DNA from: Proteles cristata cristata
Taxonomy: Eukaryota; Chordata; Mammalia; Carnivora; Hyaenidae
Length of the DNA: 64,000 nucleotides
Direction of reading: 5' to 3'
Assembly: GCA_017311185.1 (NCBI GenBank)
Contig: JAESUZ010005537.1
Location: 124,001 to 188,000, forward strand
Below the pieces are notes generated by a model that worked only from the letters and a program-made list of their open reading frames with translations, was not told the DNA's origin and made no database searches. The position numbers and the translations under genes are program-made. How positions within the stretch are numbered: the first letter of the stretch is position 1; each line of letters opens with the position of its first letter. Shown piece after piece: positions 24,301 through 34,342 of this stretch.

Positions 24301-25215
24301 ACATTTACTCCATGAGAGAAATTCAGCCTTTTTATGATTTCACAATTAAATAATAAAACTAAACTTGAAAATTAGAATGTATGAATTTCAAAGCTAGCCA
24401 TATCATTTTAAGAGACAAAAATTATTTTAGGGAGGAGCAATACGGGGAATACTTAACTTCTACGACTTACTAGTAAAGCCCAACCTCCAAACTGTATCTA
24501 TAGAACAAATGAACAAGGCTTCTGTCAGCCCATTAATTGGCTTCAGTATTGCCATTTGATCAAAAAGAAATAATGTGACATTTGCTAAATATTCTGGGAA
24601 ATAATTTCTTCTGATTTTCCAACTGAACTTATATGAGTAAGGAAATAGATTATTATGCTATAATATCTACCTTGAATGGAAAACTGGCTCAGTACAGAGA
24701 CTTATGGAAAGAGAAAGGAGATGAGAAAGAGAGATAGAAAATCTCTTCTTGGTGGCCTAAGATATAATTTGAGCACCCTTTAAACTTTGACTTAAACCAT
24801 CTTTAACCTTACACTTGAGTTATGTTGTATTAGTAATTTGGAACTGAAAAAGAATTGAGTGATATACTATTTAGTATGTAATAAACACTCACTTTACTTC
24901 AAATTAATTACTGATTATTTCAGTTGAATCCAATTGTGAACCATTATTCCTCAATTACTATAATTTTCAATACTTTTTTTAGTATCTTATGTAGTAAGAC
25001 CCCTTAACAACATTTAAAACATAAACTTCCTATTTACAAGTATTTATTTTACTAGATAAAATTTAATCCTTTATTAAGTTTCCAAAATCTAGAAAAATAA
25101 CAAAAGCTAAACTAAGCAAAACAAGAAAATAAACAAAATGAATTTTAATAAGGATCATGATGAATTTCAACACTCATTTGTTGGTATTTTATGTTTCTGT
25201 CTTTGAAATATTTTA
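21350..25215. other. Mostly unique AT-rich DNA
   Basis: About 3.9 kb without a recognisable gene. Bases 21930-22215 (cttcctagcttcccttgaag; ggtggtatgtggcacttctg) look like an ancient interspersed repeat I cannot name. Short T or A runs occur at 23366-23379. No frame exceeds 70 codons. A pyrimidine-rich stretch runs from 23570 to 24300. Confidence 0.5.
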
Positions 25216-25230
25216 CAGAATGGTTTTTTA

Positions 25231-25439
25231 AAATTTATTTATTTTGAGAAAGAGAAAGAGATTAAGAGAAAGAGAGAGAACATGTTTTCTGGGGAGTGGC
25301 AGAGAGAATGGGAGAGAATCACAAGCAGGCTCTGCACTGACCATACAGTCGAATGTGGGACTCAAAACTATGAACCGTAACTTCATGATCTGAGCTGAAA
25401 TCAAGAGTCTGATGATTAGCCAACTGAGCCAGGCTCCCC
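25231..25439 (-). mobile_element. CAN SINE, antisense, older copy
   Basis: Reverse-orientation SINE with a GA-rich middle and diverged head (gagccaggctcccc). TSD cagaatggttttt / cagaatgattttt (25216 onward and 25440 onward). Confidence 0.9.
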
Positions 25440-25453
25440 CAGAATGATTTTTA

Positions 25454-26520
25454 TATACCTATTTTATCCTTCTTTATGTCTCAGTGAATTTTTGTGATAT
25501 CTCTCCATATAAGTGTTTATATTTCTAGTTTATTTTGTTATTACCTTTTTCATATTACTGTCATTGTAATTTAAGTAAATTTAATTAATTTAGTCATTAA
25601 ACTGTTGAATTTAGGAAACTGGAATTGGTAGGAGAATGTATGAAAATTCGTGGGTGTCAGTGAATGGGAGGCTGAAGTGTGTTTACATGTTGAGAGCTCA
25701 CAGTGAGAGGCTTTAAGAATACGGTTTCAGCTTGTACCAGAGAAAGTTCAAATAAAGCCAATTCTGTTAGTTCTGTCCTCATATCAGTGGTATTTTATAC
25801 AGCAAAACTGCTCATTACTCAGAAAAGGTACAGAGGAATCAGTGGTGACTGACTCTATATGGGGCAGGGTTGGGATGGGTGAGGTGTTTTATTGCTTTTT
25901 CATTGGAAAATGATAAGATTAAATGAGAATGGATATAATTGCAGATAATTGTAATCACACCAATTTTGTGAGCTTCAAAATTAAAACATGAGTGTGAAAT
26001 ATACTTCTTAAGAATGTGATCAACATAAATTTTATACATGTCAACCTAATTCTCATCCCCATGTTTAGGCTGTTTTTATTCTAATTTCCTAAATATTAAG
26101 GGGAACATCTAAAGGTTACTATAAAAACGATGTTCATTCTTTAAATAAACTCAGATTTACATTGATTAAATATCAATAATTCATGAAGTGATGATATTGT
26201 GAATAAAATAAATGAGATTACACAATAGACAAGTTATTTTATTTTTACTTATTAAAGTAGAAATGGGGAATAATTTCTTATGGAATAAACACTTTTTAGA
26301 AGCTACTGATCATTAAACAAAATAATGTTAGAATATTTTTTCCAATAATTTATTAAAGGGAATGAAAAATAATGATATAATATCTTAAGACACAAGAACA
26401 TACTATACTGATTTGAATTATTTCTTGGTTTGCAGTTGAAATAACCTTCAGCGCAGTGATATTTAATGTGAGAAGTATTGTAATAAGATAATTTTATATG
26501 TGAATAGGTTAAAAAGGCTT
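25454..26520. other. Unique AT-rich DNA
   Basis: No gene or repeat recognised; strongly AT-rich, with frames under 70 codons. Confidence 0.5.
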
Positions 26521-26534
26521 TTAAAAAATTTTTT

Positions 26535-26745
26535 TATCTTTGCATTCATATAACGGAATTTTATTCAATAATAAAAATAAATGATCAAGCTATGAAAAAC
26601 ATAGATGCATCTTAACTACGTATTGCCAACTGAAAAGAGCCAGCCAGAAAATACAATGTAGTATATGATTCCAATTATGTTAATTTCTGAAAAAGGTAAA
26701 ACAATGAGTTAAAAAAGTACATGTGTGGTTGCCAGTTATCATTTT
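26535..26745 (+). mobile_element. Ancient L1 3' end fragment
   Basis: ttattcaataataaaaataa, then catagatgcatctt, gagccagccagaaaa and tggttgccag follow the plus-strand end of L1 ORF2 and start of its 3' UTR. It is more 3' in L1 than the fragment to its right, so the two are separate insertions or rearranged. Confidence 0.7.
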
Positions 26746-26799
26746 CCATAGCTTATACACTTAGATAATTTTTTTTTCTTGAGTTTTGAGTATAAGAAA

Positions 26800-27595
26800 T
26801 ATCTTATTGCAAATGGGAAAATATCTGTAAAATACATCTTCCATAGAGGACTTACATCCAAGCTATGAAAAGGACTCTTAAAATTCAACAGTAAGAAAAG
26901 AAACAATCCGATTTTTTAAATGGGCAAAATATCTGAATAGATGTCTTAAAAAAGAATATATGGTAAACATGACAAGTATTTGAAAACACATTTAACCTTA
27001 TGTGTCAGTAGGGAACAGCAAATTAAAATAATGTGACACCACTCTATACCTTTAAGATGGCTAACATCTGGGGCGCCTGGGTGGCTTAGTCAGTTAAGCG
27101 GCTGACTTTCGCTTAGGTCATGATCTCATGGTTCGTGGGTTCGAGCCCCGCGTCGGGCTCTCTGCTGACTGCCAGCTCAAAACCTGGCAGAGTCTGTCAC
27201 TCCCTCTCTCTGACCCTTATCTGCTCACGCTGTCTCTCTCTCTCTCTCTCTCTCCTAGAAAATAAATAAAACATTAAAAAAAAAAAAAAAAGAATGGCTA
27301 ACATCCAACCAAAAAATTGACTATACCAAATGTTTTTGAGGTTCTGGAACAGCAGGAGAGTTCAGCCTTTGGTGATAAAAATACAAAATGGTACAGCCAA
27401 TTTGGAAGACAATTTCACGGTTTCTTACCAAACTAAATATTATACCAAATGATCCAGCAATAATCCATCTAGATATATAACAACTGAGTTGAAACATCTT
27501 CCCACACAAACCTAGATGTGAATGTTTGCAGCAACATTATTTATAGTTCTAAAGGCTGGAAGCAATCAAGTTATCCTTCAATAGGTGAATAGTTT
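26800..27595 (+). mobile_element. Ancient L1 ORF2 C-terminal region, split by a SINE
   Basis: Plus-strand L1 relic: aacagcaaattaaaataatg, ctatacctttaagatggcta, then, after the SINE, aaatggtacagccaatttgg, gatccagcaataatccatct and tttgcagcaacattatttat. All frames are broken. Confidence 0.75.
27069..27289 (+). mobile_element. CAN SINE, felid type, young
   Basis: Near-consensus head (ggggcgcctgggtggcttag) and B box (ggttcgagccccgcgtcgg), a long (TC)n middle and a long A tail. TSD aagatggctaacatc at 27054-27068 and 27290-27305 (one base inserted). Deletion of a few bases in the cagctcaaaacctggcag part. Confidence 0.95.
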
Positions 27596-27599
27596 CTTG

Positions 27600-27850
27600 C
27601 TCTCTGTTCACTAGAATCTCTTCCATATACTATCTTGAAATCAACAAATTAACCTCCATAACATGTTTCCACATTATGTTGAAATTCTAAAGGTTAGATT
27701 TCATGATGAAATGTTCATCTCCCCACATATTCTCTTTTATGTTCTTGCAAATTTGCCAAGAAAAATACCTGAGGCTCATTCATTCCAAGAAAATAAAAAA
27801 TGAAATATTGAAAATTTGCAGCAAAATTGTCTATTTTATGTGAAAGAGTA
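27600..27850. other. Unannotated DNA between two L1 fragments
   Basis: No gene or repeat recognised; it separates a plus-strand L1 relic from a minus-strand one. Confidence 0.4.
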
Positions 27851-28073
27851 AAAATTTTTTACTTTCAGTAAAGTCCAATTTATAAATTAATAAAAATATA
27901 TTGTTGTTTTGATGTTGCATCTAAAAACTCATCACCAAAACCTAAATCATTTACTTTCCTTTTATATGATCCTCTAGATGAATATATTTTGAGTATTACA
28001 TTTAGGTCTTTGACCCATTTTGAGTTAATTTTTGTGAAAGGTGTTAAGTCTATGTTTAGTTTCTTTTTTCCCC

Positions 28074-28129
28074 CTTCCTTCCTTCCTTCCTTCCTTCCTT
28101 CCTTCCTTCCTTCCTTCCTTCCTTCCTTC
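28074..28129. repeat. (TTCC)n microsatellite
   Basis: About fourteen uninterrupted TTCC units followed by a TC-rich decay zone, inside antisense L1 ORF2. It creates a spurious plus-strand frame of repeating Ser-Phe-Leu-Pro. Confidence 0.95.
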
Positions 28130-29219
28130 TCTCTCTTTCTTTCCTTTATGTTCCAACACTGTTTGTTGAAAAGACTATCCTTTCTTCTTTACATTTCCTT
28201 CTTCATTTATCAAAGATAAGTGTACTCTATTTGTGTGGGTCTACTTCTGTGGTTTCTACTCTGTTCCATTGATCTATGTGCTTAATCTTTCACTAATATC
28301 ATGCTGTGTTGATTATTATAGCGTTTAATAGATCTTGAAGTTATATATGGTGTTAAGCCTCCAACATTGTTATATTTTAGTATTATGTTGGACATAATGG
28401 GTCTTTTCCCCTTCAAAATAAGCTTTAGAAATCAGTATTGCAATATCTACAAACTACTGTGCTTGGATTTTGATTGGGATTGCATTAAGCCTATTGATCG
28501 AGTAGCCAAGAATGACAATATTAACAGTATTATGTTCTAATCCATGATCATGTCATTTCTCTCCATTTATTCAGATCTTTGAATTCTTTCATCAGGGTTT
28601 TATATTCTCTGCATATAGATCCTGTGCATATTTTATTCAATTTCTGTCTAAAAATTCCATTCTTTTGACCTCATATAAATTGTGATTTTCTAAAAAAAAA
28701 TTCAAAATCCAATTTTCATTGCCAAGATATAGGAATATAACTGACATTTACATATTACTATTGAATGCTGCAGCCTTGCTATAATCACTAGTTCCAGGAA
28801 TTTTGTCTTAATTCTTTTGGGTTTTCTACATGGGCAATCATGTCATCTAAGAACAAAAACAGTTGTTAACTCCTTACAAATTTGTATACGTCTATATCAT
28901 TTTCTTGCCTTATTGTGGTAGTTAGGATTCCAGTATGGTGGTGAATAAGAGTGACCAGGAGGGAAATCTTTGTTTATTCAAGATCTTAAGGGGAAAATGT
29001 CCATTTTAGATATTCTTTATCAAGTTGCTGAAGTTTCCCTCTATTCCTAGTTTTCTGAGTTTTTCATGAATGGACATTATATTCTTAAGTGATTTTTCCT
29101 GTAACAATTGATGTGCTTATATGTTTTTATTCTTTAGTCTACTGATGTGGGACATCACATTAATTGACTTTTGAATGTTGAACCAACCTAGCATATATGG
29201 AATAAATTTTACTTTTTGT

Positions 29220-29274
29220 GATCTGTCTGTCTATCTACCTATCTATCTCTCTATCTGTCTATCTGCCTATCTAT
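29220..29274. repeat. (TCTA/TCTG)n microsatellite
   Basis: About thirteen tetranucleotide units with interruptions (ctac, ctct, ctgc), inside the antisense L1. Confidence 0.9.
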
Positions 29275-29619
29275 AACATTTTTAGGTATGATTTGCTAAT
29301 ATTTAATTGTGAAGTTTTCCCATCTGTATTCTTGAGAGATATTGGTCTTCAGTTTTCTTTTCTTGCGATGTCTTTATCTGGTTTGGTGTTAGAGTAATGT
29401 TATCCTCATAAATGAGCTGGAAACTTTCTCCCTGCTTCCATTTTCTGGAATAGGCTGTAAATTGTTTGTATCATTACTTTCTTAAATATTGGACAGAATT
29501 TGTCAGTGAAAACATCTGGGCCTGGTGCTTACTTTTTTGAAAGGTCATTAATGTCAATTCAGCTTATTTAATAAATTTAGACCTATACAGTTCAAGTGTC
29601 ATCTGAAAATTCATTCTAA

Positions 29620-30340
29620 TTAATTTTTTATACTTTGCACATTTTTATCTATTTTTCATAAACATACAACAAAAACATAAATGCATGTATGTTTGTGCAT
29701 GAAAACAAACAAACAAAAAACCTACCTTATCCTGTACACATAGCAATGCATCTGCCCCATGTACCTCAAATACTTTCATTCTATTCCAAATATACATCAT
29801 ATTATTGTGCTCAAAGGCGTCAGACCAAAGTTTTCTTAAAGTAGGCCTCAATGTTATTTCTACTTTTGCTTTAGTTTTCTGTAATTATTCTTACATTGTA
29901 GATTTTGATGATTATGCTTTGCAATGCCAGAATTTCCTTTCGGTTCTTTCTCTGTATCTATTTCTTATAATTTTACTGATATTCTCTATTTAAGGAGGCA
30001 TTTTCATCGCATTTGTCCATAATTTTTTAAACATGGTTCCCTATACATCTCTGAACATAGTAGTAGAAGCTTTGAGATCTTTGTTTGCTGGACCAATATT
30101 TGTGTTTCTCTAAAAGCAGTTATTATTGTCTGCTTGTTTTTCTATAAATGAGACATACTTTCTTTTTTCTTGTATGTTTTATGAGTTTTTAAACTGGATA
30201 TGTTAGATGATATATTATAGCAATATATACCGACAGCCACTACCTTCTCCCAACTTGGGGCTTGTTATTGTTATTGTTAGCTTGTTTATTTTTTTTAAAT
30301 GATTTGGCTGAACTACTTCAATAAAGTCATTTCCACTGTA
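29620..30340 (-). mobile_element. Ancient L1 5' UTR / ORF1 boundary, antisense (probable)
   Basis: From about 30040, tctctgaacatag, gagatctttgtttgctgg, gtttctctaaaagcagttat and aaactggatatg follow the antisense of the old mammalian L1 5' region. It is in the right order to be the upstream part of the element at 27855-29610 with a deletion between them. Bases 29620-30030 are less clear. Confidence 0.5.
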
Positions 30341-30366
30341 AAGTTTAACCTCTGATGTCATTTCTT

Positions 30367-30530
30367 AAAAGCTTGTTTGGAGGTTCTAGCAGGGGAGCGC
30401 AGCTACTCCTATACCCTTGACGGAAGAACGGTCCTCCTCTGTCGGGGAAGGTAATCCTCTTCCACTGAGTGCACAGCTTCAGGAGGGACGCACATGGAGT
30501 AGTAGGGGAGGAAGGTGACACCCGCCTTGC
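30367..30530 (-). pseudogene. 7SK snRNA pseudogene (truncated at both ends)
   Basis: The minus strand matches an internal segment of 7SK RNA, the RNA polymerase III transcript that scaffolds the HEXIM/P-TEFb complex. Recognisable blocks in minus order are ggcgggtgtc, ctccatgtgcgtccctcc, ggaagaggat, gaggaggaccg, gtcaagggtat, gtagctgcgctcccctgc and tagaacctccaaacaagc. About 160 of the roughly 330 nt are present. The 5' part with the first hairpin and the 3' part with the terminal U run are missing, and there are about a dozen substitutions by eye. No promoter is expected, because 7SK promoters lie upstream and are not copied. Weak flanking similarity (cttaaaa / cttaaat) hints at an L1-mediated retrocopy. 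It explains the local GC/CpG-rich patch. Confidence 0.9.
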
Positions 30531-30534
30531 TTAA

Positions 30535-30700
30535 ATTGTCACCTGTACTTCTGATCTATCTGTTATAGATCAGAGGTTACAATTAACTTGTTAGAGTGGT
30601 TCACAGAACTCAAGAGAAATATTTTACTTGCTAGATCACTGATTTATGACAAAATGTGTAACTCAGTAGTATCCAGATGTAAAAGATCCATAGGACAACC
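30535..30700 (-). repeat. LTR-like segment, copy 1 of a local duplication
   Basis: About 165 bp starting attgtcacctgtacttctg and containing agagtggttcacagaactca; over 90% identical by eye to 31867-32032. Similarity stops after ccataggacaa. The segment belongs to an old antisense LTR whose fuller copy lies at 31867-32455. Confidence 0.75.
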
Positions 30701-31160
30701 CTGGTGATCAATGCAGTAACAGATGTTGCAGTCAGATCGCCCACACGTCCAAGATGATGTCACTTAGAATGCATAGCATTAGACATGCACAGTTTTCTTG
30801 AATTTCAGATCAGTATGGTTTTGGCCAAGTTTTCTTTGACTGTTACTTTCTTTTTTATATCCATTAAGTTTCTGGCTGATCTCCTCCTACTAATATCACA
30901 CCTAACTGTTAGCCTCCACTAATAGATATCTGATTGATCTATGTTTTCAACAGTGGCCTGGACATTAATTGATCCTAAAGGTTCTGATCACCCAGTTCCA
31001 ATGTCTTGTGTGTGAGTTTCCCATACATATACCAAGAAATGCTTTGACACAAGCAGTGTGTCCTATAATTCAACTCAGTTCTGACACCATCTCTCAGGAG
31101 ATAGCATCAGATTCCACAGGTTAAAGACTCAGTCATATGATTAGGTAAGAACTAGACATG
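30701..31160. repeat. LTR/ERV-related old sequence, family not named
   Basis: From about 30990 the phrases aattcaactcagttctgaca and cagattccacaggttaaaga occur in an old mammalian LTR-type repeat, in the same antisense sense as the flanking segments. Bases 30701-30990 are unassigned. Confidence 0.4.
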
Positions 31161-31866
31161 AGCAGTAGAAAGAACACCCTAGGCAGAGTCCCAAGTCCTT
31201 AAAAGAGAATGATAGGGACATGAGCTGGAAGTGAGAATGGTGATAAATAAGGTAGACATTGTAAGCCTAGGAGTACAACATCCTGACCTTGTGGCTTCCA
31301 AGACTTTGGGCCTGACAGACCAAAGAGGTTCAGGTGTAGGACAGCTGCTCTCTTCTTCCCCTCTGTCCCAGGGTAACCCCTAGACTCATTGTAATGCATT
31401 TTCATTGTAGATAAAGACTCATCTGATGGAGAAAGACATCCAGGATTGTCCAGTACAAACATGTGGGGTCAAAAGTACCCCTTCCAAACTTGTGGGAGGA
31501 ATGTCCCAAAGTTTGGAAGCAGCCTTCATTAAAGACCACCCCACTGTTCATCACAGCTCCTTTCAACCCAGAGAGACCTACTAATACCCAAACTTAAAAC
31601 AACCCGGGGGCCAATTCCACCTCACAGAACCTGTTTGGTCTTCCACCTTGAGAGTGTACTTTTGCTTCAGTAAACTGCTATGTGTTTGCTACTTTCCTTC
31701 TGACTATCTTTATTTGAGGGCAGAGGACTACATAAGTCTCATAAGTCTCGTGGAATCCAAGGACCATGACCTTCATTCACATAATGCAGACTCTTTCACC
31801 CATAATATTACAGAGAGCCTGCCCTCCTCCCTTTTCCCCCACTTTACAGTGCAGTCATAAGTCCAC
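31161..31866 (+). repeat. GC-richer LTR-like sequence, unnamed
   Basis: Less AT-rich than its surroundings. Contains caattccacctcacagaacc and then tgcttcagtaaactgctatg, which looks like a plus-strand LTR polyadenylation region. No clear TG/CA boundary with a matching duplication was found. An 87-codon minus-strand frame (31199-31462) and a 70-codon plus-strand frame (31648-31860) have no recognisable domain. Confidence 0.35.
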
Positions 31867-32455
31867 ATTGTCACCTGTACTTCTGATCTATTTGTTATAG
31901 ATCAGAGGTTACAATTAATTTGTTAGAGTGGTTCACAGAACTCAAGAGAAACATTTTACTTGCTAGAGTACACATTTATTACAAAATGTGTAACTCAGAA
32001 GTATCCAGATGCAAAAAAATCCATAGGACAATATGAGAAAAGGGCTTGAGCTTCTGTGCTCTCTCTGGGTACCCCACTTTCCTTGAATCTTCATGTGTTC
32101 ACCAACCTGGAACTGTCCTTTTTGGGTATTTACAGAAACTTTATTACAAAGCCACGATTAATTAAATCATTGACCATTGGTAATTGAATTCAATCTCCAG
32201 CCCCTTTCCCCTTCCTATAGGTCCCAGTGTGGGAGTGAAATTCCATCCCTCTAATAGCATAGTTGGTTGTACTAGTAAGAAGCCCCCATCCTTATGAGCT
32301 TTCCAAAAGTAACCTCATTAACATAACAAAAATACATTTTCATTCTCATCACTTAAGAAATTTTAAAGATTTTAGAAGGTCTGTGTCAGAAAAGAGTACA
32401 AAGACCAAATATATATTTCTTATGATAAATCACAATATCACATTCTACAGTCTGA
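31867..32455 (-). mobile_element. Old LTR, antisense (fuller copy)
   Basis: Begins with the same attgtcacctgtacttctg as copy 1 and continues through cacatttattacaaaatgtg (antisense AATAAA), cttcatgtgttcaccaacct, aaatcattgaccattggtaa and taagaagcccccatcctt to aaatatatatttcttatgat. The order of blocks is that of a common old mammalian LTR; I cannot name the family. Confidence 0.55.
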
Positions 32456-32459
32456 TCTA

Positions 32460-33380
32460 ATTAAAGTTAGATCCTTTTTTGGAGACATTATTGCCAATTT
32501 CAGGCTTTCTTTGACCCCCAAAATACTCTTGGCTGCCTTCCCTGGTTTTCCTTGTTAAACTTTTAGCTAGTCTACCATTTTTCTTATTGTGAAAATAACT
32601 TGGAACTACCAACCTCCTTTTAATTTCTCACCTTTATGATTTGTTGTGTTTTCAAGGATGCCCTTAGGGCATGAATTCTCCAAGCTCTAAATTACTTTAG
32701 AACTCTTAGAGTTGTAGAACTGTCTGTTCTTAAATTCTGCCTTTCCCCGCTGGCATTATCTTTGTGTTTTAAGTCTCCCTGTTGATAACCAAAGTCTATG
32801 CGTTGGGTGTGAGATTTAGCCACTTGGTCTTGGCTTGTCCCTTTTGGCAAGGAATCTCTGTCTCACAGGGAGTTGAAGTACAGCTGATTGGACCCCAGTG
32901 CTCTCACCCTGTCGTGCATGAGGTAGAGCTTCTGTCTTTTGAATAGAAGCTGGTGGGAACCCCAGCCCTTTTGGCTGCAGATGGCTGTAATAGAGATTCT
33001 AAAATATAGATATGGGAGGGGTATGAGAGATGCTAGTGGGCTTATTCTCAAAGGTGAAACCATAGCTCTTTACTGAGAGTGTGGGAAAGCAGTTTTCTTA
33101 GATTTACCCACCTGGAGTAAAACTTATATCACAGTAAGCTTGCAAAGATATGTGTGTTAAAGGCAGAGGGGAGCAAATAGGAGTGTGTTGTAGCTCAAGT
33201 ACCACCTATTTTCATTCTTCTGAGATTTAGTTGATTTTCTAGAGAAAATATTTCTTCATTTGTTATATTTCATTTTAAAAATTTGATATTTATGATTTTC
33301 ACAGTTGAATGAATGCCTCTCTGGGGACACAGTCTATCATACTCCTTACTCCATCCAGCATTCTAGAAATCTGTAACACT
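32460..33380. other. Unannotated DNA
   Basis: No gene recognised. Bases 32700-33060 are less AT-rich than average and include a 66-codon minus-strand frame with no known domain. It may be further old LTR or L1 5' sequence. Confidence 0.4.
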
Positions 33381-33389
33381 TAGGATTTT

Positions 33390-33955
33390 CCATGGACACA
33401 GGATATCATCTGTGAATGGAGACAGCATTACTTTCTTTTAATTTTTAATTTTGTACATACTTTATTTCTTTTTTTTTTTTCTGATTTAATACGCTGATTG
33501 GGGCCTGCAAACAGTGTTTAATAGACTTCATGAAAGGTCAAAACCCTTCTTTGGTTCAAATCTTAGGAAAAAAGCATCTATTTATTCTTTCACAGTCAAG
33601 TACGTTGTTGACTCTAGGTTTTTGTATATACCTTTTTATTAGGTTGAAAATTTTCTTTCTAATATACTGAAAACTTTTAACTTAAATGGGTGTTTTGTTC
33701 AAATGCATTTTCTCTATCCGTTAATAACTATGACATAGGTTTTCTTTCTTATTCTATTACCATGGATTATATTTTTTGATATTGTAACATCAAATCAACT
33801 TAATAGTCCTAGAGAAATTGCCACATATTGAAATATATTACCCTTCTATTTGTCAGAGTTTATATGAAATGTTTCATTAATGGTTTTTGCATTATGCTCA
33901 TAAGGAATATGCAACTACAGTTTTCTTTTCCTTTGTGAAATTTTTTTGGTTGTGT
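33390..33955 (-). mobile_element. Ancient L1 ORF2 fragment, antisense
   Basis: acccttctttggttcaaatc, attctttcacagtcaagtac, gttgttgactctaggttttt and ccttttta ttaggttg match antisense L1 reverse-transcriptase region. Frames are destroyed. Confidence 0.65.
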
Positions 33956-33960
33956 CACCA

Positions 33961-34075
33961 CTTCATATTTTTAGCCTGTGAAATAAATTTACTCAATTTC
34001 GATATGTCAAGGCATATATATCTTCGTATTTTTAGCCTGTGAAATAAATTCACTCAATTTCGATATGTCAAGGCA
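33961..34075. repeat. 54-bp direct tandem duplication (period 61)
   Basis: 33961-34014 and 34022-34075 are the same 54-bp sequence with two mismatches (positions 5 and 30), separated by 7 bp (tatatat). It holds ttagcctgtgaaataaatt and actcaatttcgatatgtcaa. The high identity indicates a fairly recent local duplication. Confidence 0.95.
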
Positions 34076-34106
34076 GGTTAACATTATCATTAATGATAGT
34101 AAGTCC

Positions 34107-34327
34107 GGGGTGCCTGGATGGCTCAGTTGGTGAAACATCTGACTCTTGATCTTAGCTCAGGTCACAATCTCATCGGTTCATGAGTTTGAGTCTCATCTCA
34201 GGTTTCATGTTGACAGTAGTGAAGTGTCTGCTTGGAATTCTCTCTCCCTCTCTCTCTGCCTCTCCCTCACGGGTACTCATGGGTGCTGTCTCTCAAAATA
34301 AGTAAATAAACTTTAAATAAATTTAAA
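34107..34327 (+). mobile_element. CAN SINE, older copy
   Basis: Head ggggtgcctggatggctcag, CT middle, A-rich tail; TSD aatgatagtaagtcc (34092-34106) and aatgatagtaaatcc (34328-34342), one mismatch. Confidence 0.93.
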
Positions 34328-34342
34328 AATGATAGTAAATCC

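Larger units (their letters stand above)
27855..29610 (-). mobile_element. Ancient L1 ORF2, reverse-transcriptase region, antisense
   Basis: Antisense ORF2: ttgacccattttgagttaat, ttccattgatctatgtg, gattgggattgcattaagcc, ctatcaag-type blocks, then aacatctgggcctggtgctt near the right end. Two tetranucleotide arrays (28074, 29220) expanded inside it. No intact frame. Confidence 0.8.

Noticed and set aside
28074..28129. Regular repeats as a CRISPR array
   Set aside because: Pure tetranucleotide repeat without spacers, in a mammalian genome.
27989..28219. Plus-strand frame with repeating Ser-Phe-Leu-Pro
   Set aside because: It is the translation of the (TTCC)n microsatellite inside antisense L1.
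31462..31786. Solo plus-strand LTR from tgtggggtc to ttcaca
   Set aside because: Has TG...CA ends and an AATAAA-like sequence (cagtaaact), but the flanks share no target duplication; left as unnamed LTR-like sequence.
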